The translations under genes were made by a program, and so were the position numbers. Shown here piece after piece: positions 51,921-62,195 of a DNA stretch of 64,000 bases; position 1 is the first letter of the stretch; every line of letters begins with the position of its first letter. Under the pieces are notes generated by a model, which made no database searches, was not told where the DNA came from, and saw only the letters and a list, made by a program, of their open reading frames with translations. The DNA is from Elgaria multicarinata webbii (lineage: Eukaryota; Chordata; Lepidosauria; Squamata; Anguidae), in contig NC_086180.1 in NCBI RefSeq assembly GCF_023053635.1, positions 5,523,206 to 5,587,205 on the forward strand, written 5' to 3'.

Positions 51921-52050
51921 CAGCCTTCCTCAACCTGGGGCGCTCCAGATGTGTTGGACTACAACTCCCGGAATGCCCCAGCCAGCTGGCTGGGGCATTC
52001 TGGGAGATGCAGTCCAACACATCTGGAGCGCCCCAGGTTGAGGAAGGCTG
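51921..52050. mobile_element. Palindromic hAT MITE (family J), complete, perfect TSD
   Basis: Ends CAGCCTTCCTCAACCTGGGG and CCCCAGGTTGAGGAAGGCTG are perfectly complementary. Flanks CTCTAAAA and CTCTAAAA are a perfect 8-bp target duplication. The two 65-bp arms differ at only a few positions (CTACAACTCCCGGAATG against CATTCTGGGAGATGCAG), with CCAGCTGG at the apex. CAG termini with an 8-bp duplication fit hAT. Confidence 0.93.
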
Positions 52051-53779
52051 CTCTAAAACAAGGATGGACCAAAGGTAGGTTAGTATCTACCAGTAGAAGC
52101 CTGGATGATTTGAAGTGGATCAGCAAGGTATTTCTGACTCCTGATTCCTTAACAGTGGCAACATCAAAATGACCCCCCATACCCGGATTAGGCAGCTGAG
52201 ATGAAGACAGGGGGTGGGTAACCAGGAGATGAATTTTGTGCGGAAGGACTGTCAGTTCAGTTCTGAAACTCAAAAACCACATTCTTGGGCTCAGGATTCT
52301 TGTCTTTTATGTACAAGAAGTGTATGTCTTTTGTGCCTGGTTCTGGTTGGTGGATCTCAGGGGTTGTAGTATAAAAACAAAGTCCCCCCATACACACACA
52401 CATCTGTAACCTGCCATATCCTGTTCACAAATATACCACAAGTTGCCTTTTAGTAAAGAGAAGAGCATTGCTTGTAGTCCTCTTCCTTATTTTCATTTCA
52501 TATTATGTCCTGCTTGTGCTCCTGAAAAAGCATCTAACTATAATATTATTATTATCATCTCATTATTATTATTATTATTATTTATTGTATCATACTTCCT
52601 CTCACAACGCAGTTCCATGCCGTAGGAAAGGGCTGCGTTGGGTAGCTCTTGTTTATTCTTTGCCTCTTGGGGGTGGGGGGGCGCTTTTAAAGGGAAAGAA
52701 AACGCTGTCAAATTTGCTTCGCTTCTGTTTTGTACTGACTCAAATTAACGCCTATACAGGAGCACATCCTGTTAATAGCTGCGGTGCAAGGTGCAACAGC
52801 AGCCGACGCTGGCATTTTTCCTGACAGCTGGTTTTCTCTGCTCCGTCTTCAGCTGTACCTGCTGGGCAATTCTTTTGAGTCTTTCCAATCTTTCTTTGTT
52901 AAGTTGCTGCTTCCCCGAAATAGGAACGACAAGGTGGCAGTCGAAAGAGAAAGCAGACAAAAGATCCAAGAATTAGAGAATCACAGATCAGGAATGAGCC
53001 TGAAGATCTTTTCCACAGGAGTGGCTTTCAAACTTCCTACTCTCAGGGGGCCCTTGCCTGCTGCGGAAACCCTGAACATCCACCAGACCCCCGGTGTGTT
53101 GCAAAGGGTTCTGGGAAGAGCTCTGGGGTTTCTGGGATGAGCATTCAGCTCATGGAGAATTCTGGACAGATTTGTTGGGCTCTGGCCTTGTGAGACTTCA
53201 AAGTATCATTGTTTACTAGAAAGATTCCTCCTGTTGTGGCTTTGTTGTTGTTGTTGTTGTTATTGTTGTTATCTGTCCCAGGAAAATCAGTATCCCTAAT
53301 TTGTCCCTAGGTTTTCCTGTTGAGGATGCCTCATTAGAAATGGTAATGTGAGTTCAGTGTTGCTTTCCTTCAGGATTCAGCTGCCCTCAAGGATCTCTAG
53401 AAGTTTGACAGTGCAGTCTGTCGCATGGCGACCTGGAGGGGCTACTAATAAGGCGGTGTGTTGTCGCCATAGTAAGCAAACCCCCGTGCTTTTGCTGCTT
53501 TGCGGTGGCAGCAGCTAATCCCGATGTAGCAGCAAAAGCCCTGGTGGCCCCTGATCTCTGCCCGGAAGGATGGCGACCAATCAGGGGTCGCCATCCACCC
53601 GGCCACACCTCCACCGCGACTGTGGAGCAAGGATGGTTGGCGGATGTGCTGCACCCACCTTGCTCCTGAGAAAAAAAGTCAAAGTAAGTCCCTGACTTTT
53701 TTTCTTCGCAGCTTCCCAGAAAAGCCACGGGGTGGTTGTGAAGTGGCTGCTGTGTAGTATAATCGATGCAGTGACACCA
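52051..53779. other. Gene-free stretch
   Basis: (ATT)n at about 52557-52584 and (GTT)n at about 53241-53270. Open frames at 52784-53140 and 53387-53788 show no domain. No host exon was recognised. Confidence 0.4.
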
Positions 53780-53897
53780 CGCACCCACAGACTGGCCACC
53801 CCACCCACAGTTCTCAGGGTCATCCCAGGAACGCTGGAAAAACTGTCACAAAAGTGTATGGCAAACATCCCAGGGAAATGGAGGGATGCTGGGAGAC
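53780..53897. mobile_element. Family B MITE fragment
   Basis: GGCCACCCCACCCACAGTTC, TCAGGGTCATCCCAGGAACG, CACAAAAGTGTATGGCAAAC and ATCCCAGGGAAATGGAGGGA match 55940-56035 of the complete element nearby. Termini were not found; the GC-rich stretch at 53400-53780 may be its diverged left part. Confidence 0.55.
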
Positions 53898-53999
53898 AAA
53901 TTTCAGCTTGGTTTTACTTACTTGCCTCGTTGTTTTAGCTCTTTGGGAGATAGCTTTGCTGCTCCTTTCGCTTGTTGCAAATGGGTTTTAATGATTGGT

Positions 54000-54155
54000 T
54001 GTTTCTGCTGCCTTTTGGTTGTGCTTTTAAATTGTATTGTATATTATGTTTTTATACTGTTGTTTTATACTTTGGATGATTTTAATTTTTGTGAACTGCC
54101 CAGAGAGCTTCGGCTATTGGGTGGTATAGAAATGCAATAACTAAGTAACTAAATA
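54000..54155 (+). mobile_element. L2-type LINE 3' UTR
   Basis: GATGATTTTAATTTTTGTGA, ACTGCCCAGAGAGCTTCGGC and TATTGGGTGGTATAGAAATG with a short AACTAAGTAACTAAATA tail. Confidence 0.75.
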
Positions 54156-54241
54156 ATACATTTTTAATACAGTTTGTTAGCTGCTTTGAGTGACTCCCTT
54201 GTTTGGAGGGGGAAAGCGGGCGACGCATTTCTTAAGTAAGT

Positions 54242-54554
54242 TAGGGTGACCCTATGAAAAGGAGGACAGGGCTCCTGTATCCTTAACAGTTGTATTGAAA
54301 AGGGAATTTCATGTCATTTGTATATATGGGGTATCTGGTGAAATCCCCTCTTCATCACCACAGTTAAAGCTGCAGGAGCCCTGCCCTCTTTTAAATCTGG
54401 TCACTCTAGTATAGCTCCTGCAGCTTTAACTGTGGTGATGAAGAGGGAATCACCAGCTTCTCCATATATACAAATGACACCTGCTGAAATTCCTTTTTCA
54501 ATAAAATGGTTAAAGATGCAGGAGCCCTCTCCTCATTTCCATAGGGTCACCCTA
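54242..54554. mobile_element. Palindromic hAT-like MITE (family A), 313 bp
   Basis: Ends TAGGGTGACCCTATG and CATAGGGTCACCCTA. Flanks share TAAGTAA (offset by one), probably a target duplication in an AAGTAAAT-rich target. It has the four-arm structure with a small deletion in the first arm (GGAATTTCATGTCATTTG). Confidence 0.9.
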
Positions 54555-54658
54555 AATAAGTAAATAAATAATCAGTATGATAATTTACATAGGGCCAGTC
54601 TGATTATTTCCTTAGTGGACATTGAGGCTTGAAGTTGGGATAAAGTAGTACTCCTAAG

Positions 54659-54789
54659 AGTGCAATCATATGCATGTTTAGATGGGAGGGTGGGAAGTCC
54701 TACAATTCCCAGCACTCCCCAGCTGCTGGCTAGGGAATGCTGGGAGTTGTGGGACCTCCCCTGATATAAACATACATAGGGTTGTGCAC
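54659..54789. mobile_element. Palindromic MITE (family K)
   Basis: Arms: GTGCAATCATATGCATGTTT, TCCTACAATTCCCAGCACTC on the left; GAATGCTGGGAGTTGTGGGA, AACATACATAGGGTTGTGCAC on the right. Related to 26958-27087 and 60111-60229. Confidence 0.72.
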
Positions 54790-54864
54790 TAAGTCTACCA
54801 AGTCAGTCTCTGGCAAAGGTTAGATTCAAAGTGGAGGCTTCTTTTATTCCACCTCTCTGTCTCT

Positions 54865-55640
54865 TATTTATTTATTATTTATTTATTTAAAATATTTATA
54901 TCCCGCCCTATATCACTAAGATCTCAGGGCGGCGTACAGATAAAAACATACAGTATAAAACAATAAATATGCACAGTTAAAAACAAATTAAACCATAACC
55001 CAAGTTTTAAAAATATATAATTTAAAAGCAATCGATGCAGTTAGAACAATGTGCCAGTGAGTTTAACCATCAAAGGCTTTGTTAAAAAGCCATGTTTTTA
55101 CTTGGCGTCGAAATGCAGTCAATGTTGGCGCCAGTCAGGCCTCCAAGGGGAGGGCATTCCACAGTCGGGGCGCCACCACAGAGAAGGCCCTCTCCCTTGT
55201 CCCAGCATAACGTATATGTTGCGTTGGTGGGATGCGGAGAAGGGCACCTCCAACAGATCTAAGGTCTCGGGCAGGCATATATAAGGAGATGCACTCTCTC
55301 AAGTATCGAGGTCCCAAGCCATTTAGGGCTTGAAACGTCATTACCAGCACCTTGAATTCCAGCCGGAAGCGTATAGGCAGCCATTGCAGTTCCTTTAAAA
55401 CCGGTGTTATGTGGGCTCTATAAGATGTACCAGCCAGCAGTCTAGCTGCTGCATTTTGCACTAGCTGCAATTTCCGTGTTGTCTTCAAGGGCAGCCCCAC
55501 GTAGAGTGCATTGCAGTAGTCTAATCGGGAAGTTACCAGTGCATGCACTACTGTGGCTAGGTTGTCCCTGTCCAGGAAAGACCATAGCTGGCGGATCAGC
55601 CGAAGCTGACCCCAAGTACTCCATGCCACAGAGTCCATCT
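54865..55640 (-). mobile_element. L2-type LINE 3' end (lineage e)
   Basis: Minus strand, one open frame: MDSVAWSTWGQLRLIRQLWS, FLDRDNLATVVHALVTSRLD, YCNALYVGLPLKTTRKLQLV, QNAAARLLAGTSYRAHITPV, LKELQWLPIRFRLEFKVLVM, LNGLGPRYLRECISLY, RERAFSVVAPRLWNALPLEA, continuing into a frame break. The 3' UTR has TATTTATATCCCGCCCTATA and a TATTTATT tail. About 168 codons remain open, the best preserved L2 lineage here. Confidence 0.9.
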
Positions 55641-55642
55641 TA

Positions 55643-56185
55643 GGTCATGTCTAGACCAGAGGAGGGGAGGGGAGGGGAGAGGGGAGGATCTGAAGATATG
55701 CTGATTGCGAGATCCTCCCCCTGGGTTCACACACATCACACGATGTCCAGGTAGGAAGCAGGACGTCGGGCACGCTGGAGCGCACCTCCGCTCCAGCGAA
55801 AAAGTAAGTGTTGTCGGGGTTTTAAAAAAAATATCCCACGTTTCCCCCCCCCCGATGGCCCTAGACTCTCCAGAGCCCAGCTCTTTCCCTCTGATGACCC
55901 CCGCTACTCACAGGGAAGAGGGCAGAAGCCAGGATGGGTGGCCACACCACCAACAGTCCTCAGGGTCGTCCAGGGAACTCTGGAAAAACCATCACAAAAG
56001 TGTATGGCAAATATCCCAGGGAAAAGGAGGGACGCTCCCTCCCTGCTCTCAGGATCCCCTGTGCGTCATGTGGATGCACAGGGACGATCCTGGTACGATC
56101 CCCAGGATGTATTTATAAATTTATAAATTTATATTTATAAATAAATATAAAATAAAAATAAATATCGCCTGATGTAGACATGCCC
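55643..56185. mobile_element. Harbinger-like MITE (family B), complete, 543 bp
   Basis: Ends GGTCATGTCTAGACC and GTAGACATGCCC. Flanks TTA and TTA are a perfect 3-bp target duplication. Internal order is as in 6489-6924. An AT-rich tract (TTTATAAATTTATAAATTTA and following, 56108-56165) is inserted before the right end. Confidence 0.83.
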
Positions 56186-56296
56186 TTAGCTGCTACATAA
56201 CGCTTGCAGTCAGGTGAATTATTTTGCACATTCAGGAAAAGCACCAGATAAATTCTGCTTTTGTCCTCCAACCCACGAATGATCCCCTTTTGCACG

Positions 56297-56314
56297 CACA
56301 CACACACACACACC
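56297..56314. repeat. Short (CA)n microsatellite
   Basis: About nine CA units. Confidence 0.85.
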
Positions 56315-57212
56315 CATTTTATGTCCCTTCCTAGACCCCTTACAAAAACAGCCTCTTTTCCTCTTCATAGCTTCTCTCTCCCTGGGCTATCATTTGTTAC
56401 AAACCATAACCCTGTAACTGTATAATTCATCTTTCTAAAAGCCTTCCAGGACGTCGGTTGCATGAGAGATGCTATAAAAACAGTTGTATTTTATCTTTGA
56501 TTTATTGGGACCAACTGGCAAATAGGTCTGGCTTAACGGTACCTGCGTAATTTGGGTCATTCCAACGGGACTTGGGTGATATCCTTTTACCCCACAAACG
56601 CGCATGCATGCGTCAGAAGGCCTGCCGAAACATGGATGCTTTGAAGTTCTGTTTATTGATGTTGGACAAGGGTATGGGTGCCTCAGTGTTCCTCCTTGGA
56701 ATTTGGTTCTCCGGTTCATCTTTCATGTTCCATCACTCCCTGCAGAGCGATATTGGCAAGCAGAGATTTAAAATTGTCCAGGCACACAAAACTGTCAAGA
56801 TTTATGTCCTAAAGACTCCCGAGCGGATATTCCTTGTTTGGCCCCTTCATCGGACCAAAGAAGAACAGCCAACAGCATCCTTCAGTTCAAGATCCATCAA
56901 TCGTCTTTCATCAGAACATTATTTTGCCTGTGGTCGGCAGGGGATGGGATAGAGTTTCTCACTGTAATTTCAGAGATTTGGGGGCAGTATAAGAAACTAG
57001 GCTGTGTGTACAAAAAGCAAATCTGGATTTGATCTGCCCATTAAATTAAGCAAAAGTCCAGCAATTTGCTAAACTGGGCTAACTGGTTGTGCGTCTTGGG
57101 CAAGCATGAGATCAACAGGAGGAGGCAAGGATGGTGAGATGGTGATTTCTAGATCTGGAGGAGGCTGGAAGAAGGATTGCCTGGAATCCAGACTCGCAAA
57201 AAAACAAACCTT
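56315..57212. other. Gene-free stretch
   Basis: A 127-codon open frame at 56572-56952 shows no family-specific motif. No splice-bounded exon or repeat was recognised. Confidence 0.4.
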
Positions 57213-57390
57213 CCTGCACATACGAAGAGCCATGCTGGATGAGACTAAAGGCCTCTCTGGTTCAGCATTCCATTCCCACAAAATCTAGCCAGATATCCCA
57301 ATGTGAAGCCACAAGGAGGACTTGAGGGCCCACTCATATTCCCCAGGAACTGGTATTCAGAGTCGTACTGCCTCTAATACTGGAGGTAAT
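57213..57390 (-). mobile_element. CR1-variant LINE 3' UTR, diverged
   Basis: AGAGCCATGCTGGATGAGAC, GCCAGATATCCCAATGTGAAG and CATATTCCCCAGGAACTGGT then GTACTGCCTCTAATACTGGA follow the complement order of the CR1-variant 3' UTR with many substitutions. Confidence 0.6.
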
Positions 57391-58189
57391 AGGGAGAGCT
57401 ATGTGCAAATGCCCTCCCAAAATTCTCCACCCTATTTGTGGGCAGAGAAACTGGGTGGACAATTTCACCGAATTTCTCCAGGGGGAGGAGAAATTCTCCC
57501 AACAGTTTCTCCCAGGGAGGGCTCACCGCTTCTTTCATTTTTCCTAAAGGTTTGGGGGGGGTGTTTTTTTTTGCACTGCGAGTTGTTGCAACAGCATCAG
57601 CTGTGTTGGTAGCCTAGCCCCAACTTCGCATCCTCCACAATGCTGGTTCAGGATGGAAGGGTTGTGTCTCGCTCCAAAGTGTGCCCTCCAAATTCCTGCA
57701 AGTTTTCTTTCCCCCCATGAAAGAGGCTTCCATTTTCTGGCTCATTCTCAGGATATTTTATAATTTATTTAGATTTTATTTTCGGGCTGTGAGGTAGCCA
57801 AGGGTATGTGTATGTGTGATGTGTGTGTTATCTTTCTGTTATACATCTCTCTATTTTTCTGTTGCTGCCCCAACTGCCTGCACTTCCTGTCATGAAAAAG
57901 CCCTATGAGAAGAATTACCTCGTGATACCTTTCTCTGGGCTTTCATTAAAGTGCAGGAAGCTGAGCAGACTGTACACCTAAAGACGGGCCTCACACACAT
58001 CTCTCGGCCACCTCATAGGGAAGGTAAACACAAGAACCCTGAACATAACCCATAAAATTTCTCTGAAATTCTCTTCTCCTTGGAGTTTCTTTTCGAAAGC
58101 AATTTCTTGAACCCCCCAGGGTCATCTCTTGAAGCTGATTGGTGGAAGATCAGGATTGATAAAAGGAAGTCATTCACACAATGCATAGT
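57391..58189. other. Gene-free stretch
   Basis: Nothing recognised apart from short G and T runs near 57553-57570. Confidence 0.45.
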
Positions 58190-58310
58190 TTATTTTTTTG
58201 TTTATTTTTTATTTAAGGATTTTTATGCCGCCATTCAGCCAAAAAAGGCTCTCACGGCGGCTTACAAAAGTATTTCTTGACAGTTCCTGCCCACAGGCTT
58301 ACAATCTAAA
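58190..58310 (-). mobile_element. LINE 3' UTR fragment (L2-type)
   Basis: TTTATTTAAGGATTTTTATG, CCGCCATTCAGCCAAAAAAG and GCTCTCACGGCGGCTTACAA, then AGGCTTACAATCTAAAAG, are the complement of a LINE 3' end of a lineage not seen elsewhere here. Confidence 0.6.
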
Positions 58311-58419
58311 AGACATGACACAAAAGGAAAGGGGATTGGGAGGGAGGAGGAGGAGGAGGAGGGGGGAAAGGAAAGCAAATTCAGGCACTACAATCTTAGT
58401 TGCAAAGTTCAGCAGTTAC

Positions 58420-58714
58420 AGTTGACAGCAGGAGGGAGGGGGCTCTCAGCTGGAGCTGGACCCAGGCACGGTGGAGAGGTGCCTGGCTGCTGCTTCCTCC
58501 CTCACTGGTGGCCTCTGCAGAGACAGTTGGTAGCAGGAGGGAGGGGGCTCTCAGCTGGAGCTGGACCCAGGCACGGTGGGGAGGTGCCTGGCTGCTGCTT
58601 CCTCCCTCACTGGTGGCCTCTCCAGAGACAGTTGGTAGCAGGAGGGAGGGGGCTCTCAGCTGGAGCTGGACCCAGGCACAGTGGAGAGGTGCCTGGCTGC
58701 TGCTTCCTCCCTTA
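58420..58714. repeat. 105-bp tandem repeat, about 2.8 copies
   Basis: The block GGCTCTCAGCTGGAGCTGGA recurs at 58441, 58546 and 58651, exactly 105 bp apart. Units differ at a handful of positions (GTTGACAGC/GTTGGTAGC, CACGGTGGAG/CACGGTGGGG/CACAGTGGAG). Because 105 is divisible by three, two frames stay open through the array, giving false 97- and 118-codon frames. Confidence 0.95.
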
Positions 58715-58929
58715 GTTAAACTCTCGTTCTCAACAATGGTGTGGATTGGGCTCTGAGGGAGGGGCCAAGCAAATGGGCAGTGGTGAGTGTGGCAAGGAGG
58801 TGGGTCAACTCAAGGAAGAGGGGCCACTGAGACGGGGGCCCAAAATCAGGAGCTAACACTGCCTTAGCGTATCACCGTCAGTCAAGGGAGACAATACTGG
58901 GTTTGATGCAAGGCAGGGCCGTCTGCTTA

Positions 58930-59070
58930 GGCCCTTTCTACACCTAAGGGTTATCCCAGAAAAATGGAGGGATCGTCCCTGCCTGTTCCCGGGATCCCCT
59001 GTGTGGCATTTGGATGCACAGGAATGAACCCGGGATGATCCCGGGATATAGGGCTGGTGTAGACATGCCC
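58930..59070. mobile_element. Short Harbinger-like MITE (family B, 141 bp)
   Basis: Ends GGCCCTTTCTACACC and GGTGTAGACATGCCC. Flanks TTA and TTA are a perfect 3-bp target duplication. Internal CCCGGGATCCCCTGTG / GATGATCCCGGGATAT. The terminal subtype (CTACACC) matches 55643-56185. Confidence 0.85.
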
Positions 59071-59074
59071 TTAG

Positions 59075-59369
59075 AGCCTCGTGTGGCGCAGAGCGGTAAA
59101 GCAGCAGTTTCTCAGCAGCAGTTTCTGAGTTCGATCCCAGCGGAAGCTGGTTTCAGGCAGCCGGTTCGGGTCAACTCAGCCTTCCATCCTCCCGAGGTCA
59201 GTAAAATGAGTCCTCAGTTAGCTGGGGGAAAGGTAATAATGGCCGGGGAAGGCAACGGCAAACCACCCCGCTATAAGGCCTGCCAAGAAAACGTCAGCGA
59301 AAGCTGGTGTCCCTCCAAGAGTCAGTAATGACTCAGTGCTTGCATGAGAGGTTCCTTTCCTTTCCTAGT
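59075..59369 (+). mobile_element. tRNA-derived SINE, full length (copy 2) with 11-bp TSD
   Basis: Same layout as 30961-31260, with a small duplication of CAGCAGTTTCT in the head and a shortened anticodon region. Flanks CATGCCCTTAG (59064-59074 and 59370-59380) are a perfect 11-bp target duplication. The duplicated target includes the end of the adjacent family B MITE, so the SINE is younger. Confidence 0.92.
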
Positions 59370-59380
59370 CATGCCCTTAG

Positions 59381-60110
59381 TTGCATCCAGCACTGACCCT
59401 CCGTGTTCCCAAACACTAGAAGGTCCTTTCCTGCTCCTCAGGTTCTGTTACATGAACTTCTCCCCACCCACCATATTTCCAGCCATAACAAGACTACAAG
59501 CTAGAGATGGGTGAACCTACCCCTTGCAATGTGGTTTCGGGGTGTAATTTGCAAGCCCAGCCAAAGGAAAGCTCTTGTTTATTCTGAGCATTCAGATCAT
59601 GCTCATGTTTGTTAAGCACTTGCATGTTTGTGAAGTGCACTCTTGGGATCACAGCATGACCTAGCCATTGCCTAGGCAACCGTGACATGTTCCTTCTCTC
59701 CATCAATCCAGGAGAGCATTTTCCTTTCATTGTGGGCCAAACGTAGACGAGACACCGTTCGTGCAATGAGTGAATGGGCTATTTAAGTAAAGAGCAGGTG
59801 CAGAAGGCCTGATCCAGATTGGGACCCCAGAGCTGGGGGTTGGGGGGAGCTCTAGCACCTTGCTTGCTGCTGCATTCCCAATCCAGATTGGACCCACCAC
59901 ATCAAATATCTGCATTGGAAGCAACGAGCAAGGTCCCCCTTTGCAGCGATGGCTGTTTTGCATGGGAAGAACCTCTCCACCGTCCTCTACATTCCTGGTC
60001 CCAATTGTAGCTTGGCCCCGAGTAACGAAAGTGTTTAAGTAAGCAACTTACGAGCAAGCACTATTAGCATGAAAGGCTCCAGCAATGTAGAACTGGCATC
60101 AAGAGTTTAA
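59381..60110. other. Gene-free stretch
   Basis: No feature recognised. Confidence 0.45.
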
Positions 60111-60229
60111 GGGCACAATTCGATGCATGTTTAGGCAGGGGGGAAAAAGTCCTACAACTCCCAGCATGCTAGGGCATGCTGGAAGTTGTAGGACCTTTTT
60201 CTGTCTAAGCCTGCATAAGGTTGCATCCT
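60111..60229. mobile_element. Palindromic MITE (family K)
   Basis: Left arm GGGCACAATTCGATGCATGT, TCCTACAACTCCCAGCATGC; right arm GCATGCTGGAAGTTGTAGGA, CTGCATAAGGTTGCATCC. The clearest copy of this family. Confidence 0.75.
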
Positions 60230-60345
60230 AAAGGACCTCAGGTAGCAGCAGATGAGGAAGAAGTCCTACCTAAGACCTGAGACAGCGTCTATTGGTTGGA
60301 GTAAACCAACTAAATATGTTGGACTACAACTCCCATTGCCCCCAG

Positions 60346-60423
60346 TCAAGATTGGAGTAGACAATATTGGGCTAGTTTGACCAAAGTTCTGACCTGACTT
60401 AAGTCAGCTTCCAGTGTTCCTAT
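60346..60423 (+). mobile_element. tRNA SINE 3' fragment with family J remnant upstream
   Basis: TGGAGTAGACAATATTGGGC, TAGTTTGACCAAAGTTCTGA and AGTCAGCTTCCAGTGTTCCT form the 3' block of the SINE at 46868. Just upstream, TATGTTGGACTACAACTCCC is a family J arm piece. Confidence 0.55.
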
Positions 60424-60574
60424 GACTGTGGAGGCACGAAAATGGGTGATTAGCTCATGATAAACATCACATTTCATTACAGACATATTAAGAATTTCAG
60501 TGCAACAGGGCTCATACATATGGGAATAACAAGGAGGCTACATCTGGTGGCTGTTTACAAGTTTCAGTGACATC

Positions 60575-60725
60575 GCTCCTATATTTCAAATATTCTTGGT
60601 ATTTTTAATATTTTCTTCGTTGCGTTATTGCTGTTATTTTAGGTGCTTTTTATTATTATTGTAAGCCACCCCAAGGGGCTCCGGCCAGTTCGGCATTATA
60701 GACGTTTAATAAATAAGCAAAGAAA
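60575..60725 (+). mobile_element. LINE 3' UTR fragment (L2-type)
   Basis: TTTTTATTATTATTGTAAGC, CACCCCAAGGGGCTCCGGCC and GTTCGGCATTATAGACGTTTAATAAATAAGC (in two parts) form a LINE 3' end. Confidence 0.55.
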
Positions 60726-60878
60726 CACTTCTTTGGTCTGCCAACGCAAAACATTCATCAAGAGCCAAGTGGGGAAAGCGTTTGGACTTGTGATGGAGAG
60801 AACTAGAACAAATCCTTGCTCAGCTGTGAGGTTAGAAGGTCACCTTGGACCGACTATTCCAGCTCACTGGATGGTCAA

Positions 60879-61735
60879 TAGGGCTGTGTTCCACTTCTCC
60901 TCAGATCGGAGAAGCAGAAGCGGATCGGGGTGCTTCACCTCCCCTTAAGGTGGAGGCGAAGAGGATCGGGGGGGGGCAGCGGAGCATCACGGAGAGGATC
61001 GAGATGAAGGCGGATCCTTTGCCTCGCTCCGGAGCTCCGCAAAAAAGGTAAGGGGGGTTTACTTGGCCCTGCCACTGCCGCCGCTGCCCATGCGGCAACG
61101 GCAGCAGAGCCAGGTAAGGGGGGAGGGGGGCCTTACCTGGTCCATCGTGGCCCGTCGCCGGCTTCACTAGAGCCCGCGGCTCAACCTGGAACTGTAGGCC
61201 GCAAGTGGGGCCTACAGTTCCTGGTTGAGCCGCGGGCTCTAGTGAAGTTGACGACAGGCCGGGACGGACGCCGATAAGGGGGGAGGAGTGAGGGGGGTTA
61301 CCTGGCCCTGCCGCAGCCGCCGCCCATACAGCAATGGTGGTAGAGCCAGGTATGGGGGCAAGGGGGAGGTGGGTCTTACCTGAGTCCGTCTGCAGTCCGG
61401 CGGCTGCTTCAACTGAGCCCGAGGACTCAAACAGGAAGACCGGTCTTCCTGTTTGAGTCCTCGGACTCAGGTGAAGCTGCTGCCAGAACACGACGGACGC
61501 AGGTAAGGGAGGAGGAGGAGGAGGAGGAGGGAGGGGGCCTTACCTGGCGCCGTTGGCAGAGACAGGTAAGGGGACAGGGACTTACCTGGTCCATCGAGGC
61601 CTGTCACTGGCTTCACTAGAGCCCGTGGCTCAACTCAGAACTGTAGGCCACAAGCGGGGCCTACATTTCCTAGTTGAGCCGCGGGCTCTAGTGAAGCTGG
61701 TGACGGGCTGGGACGGACACAGGTAAGGTGTGCCA
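60879..61735. mobile_element. GC-rich hAT-like MITE (family G), long copy
   Basis: Left end TAGGGCTGTGTTCCA; the right terminus was not found and may be truncated. Internal hairpins: AACCTGGAACTGTAGGCC / GGCCTACAGTTCCTGGTT and GAGGACTCAAACAGGAAGAC / GTCTTCCTGTTTGAGTCCTC. It is close to 4916-5616 at its left side but has more modules. It carries many AGGTAAG / CTTACCT motifs. Confidence 0.75.
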
Positions 61736-61736
61736 G

Positions 61737-62195
61737 CTTCCTTGCTACTTCCACTTTGAACTGCACTGACAATTGTTGGGGCCCATTGAGACATTCCAAT
61801 TATTATTATTATTATTATTATTGATTGTGAATATCAACAAAACAAAGAAAATACATCGTGAAACAAACAAACAAAACCTATACATTGTGTATTGAAGTGT
61901 ACTGCAGGATCTATGCTACAGTTTTAACTGTGGTGATGAAGAGGGAATTTCAGTAGATTCTCCATATATACGAATGACAACTTCTGACAGTCCCTTTTCT
62001 AGGCAACTGTTAAAGATACAGGAGCCCGGTCCTCCTTTTCATAGGGTCACCGTAATGGTGTGTGTCAATGGGCCCCAACAGTTGTCAGTGCACTTCAATT
62101 CCACTGCAAAGCAGCCGTGTGGCTCCTGCCTTTTATATACCGCTTTCATACCACTTCCATAGTGGAATATCTGCTTGGTGTAGATGAACCCCTAC
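61737..62195. mobile_element. MITE (family E), interrupted copy
   Basis: Outer pieces: TGCACTGACAATTGTTGGGG and GCCCATTGAGAC at 61760-61795; TATTGAAGTGTACTGCAGGATC at 61893-61914; CAATGGGCCCCAACAGTTGT, TATATACCGCTTTCATACCA and TGCTTGGTGTAGATGAACC at 62068-62192. An (ATT)n tract (61800-61823) and half a family A MITE (61918-62054) lie within it. Confidence 0.6.
61918..62054. mobile_element. Family A MITE, right half, inside family E
   Basis: It runs from TTTTAACTGTGGTGATGAAG through CTTCTGACAGTCCC to CATAGGGTCACCGTA. The left half is missing. Confidence 0.82.

Noticed and set aside
58400-58756. 118-codon open frame with three 35-residue repeats
   Set aside because: It follows from a 105-bp tandem repeat. 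A second frame is open over the same stretch, which argues against coding selection.
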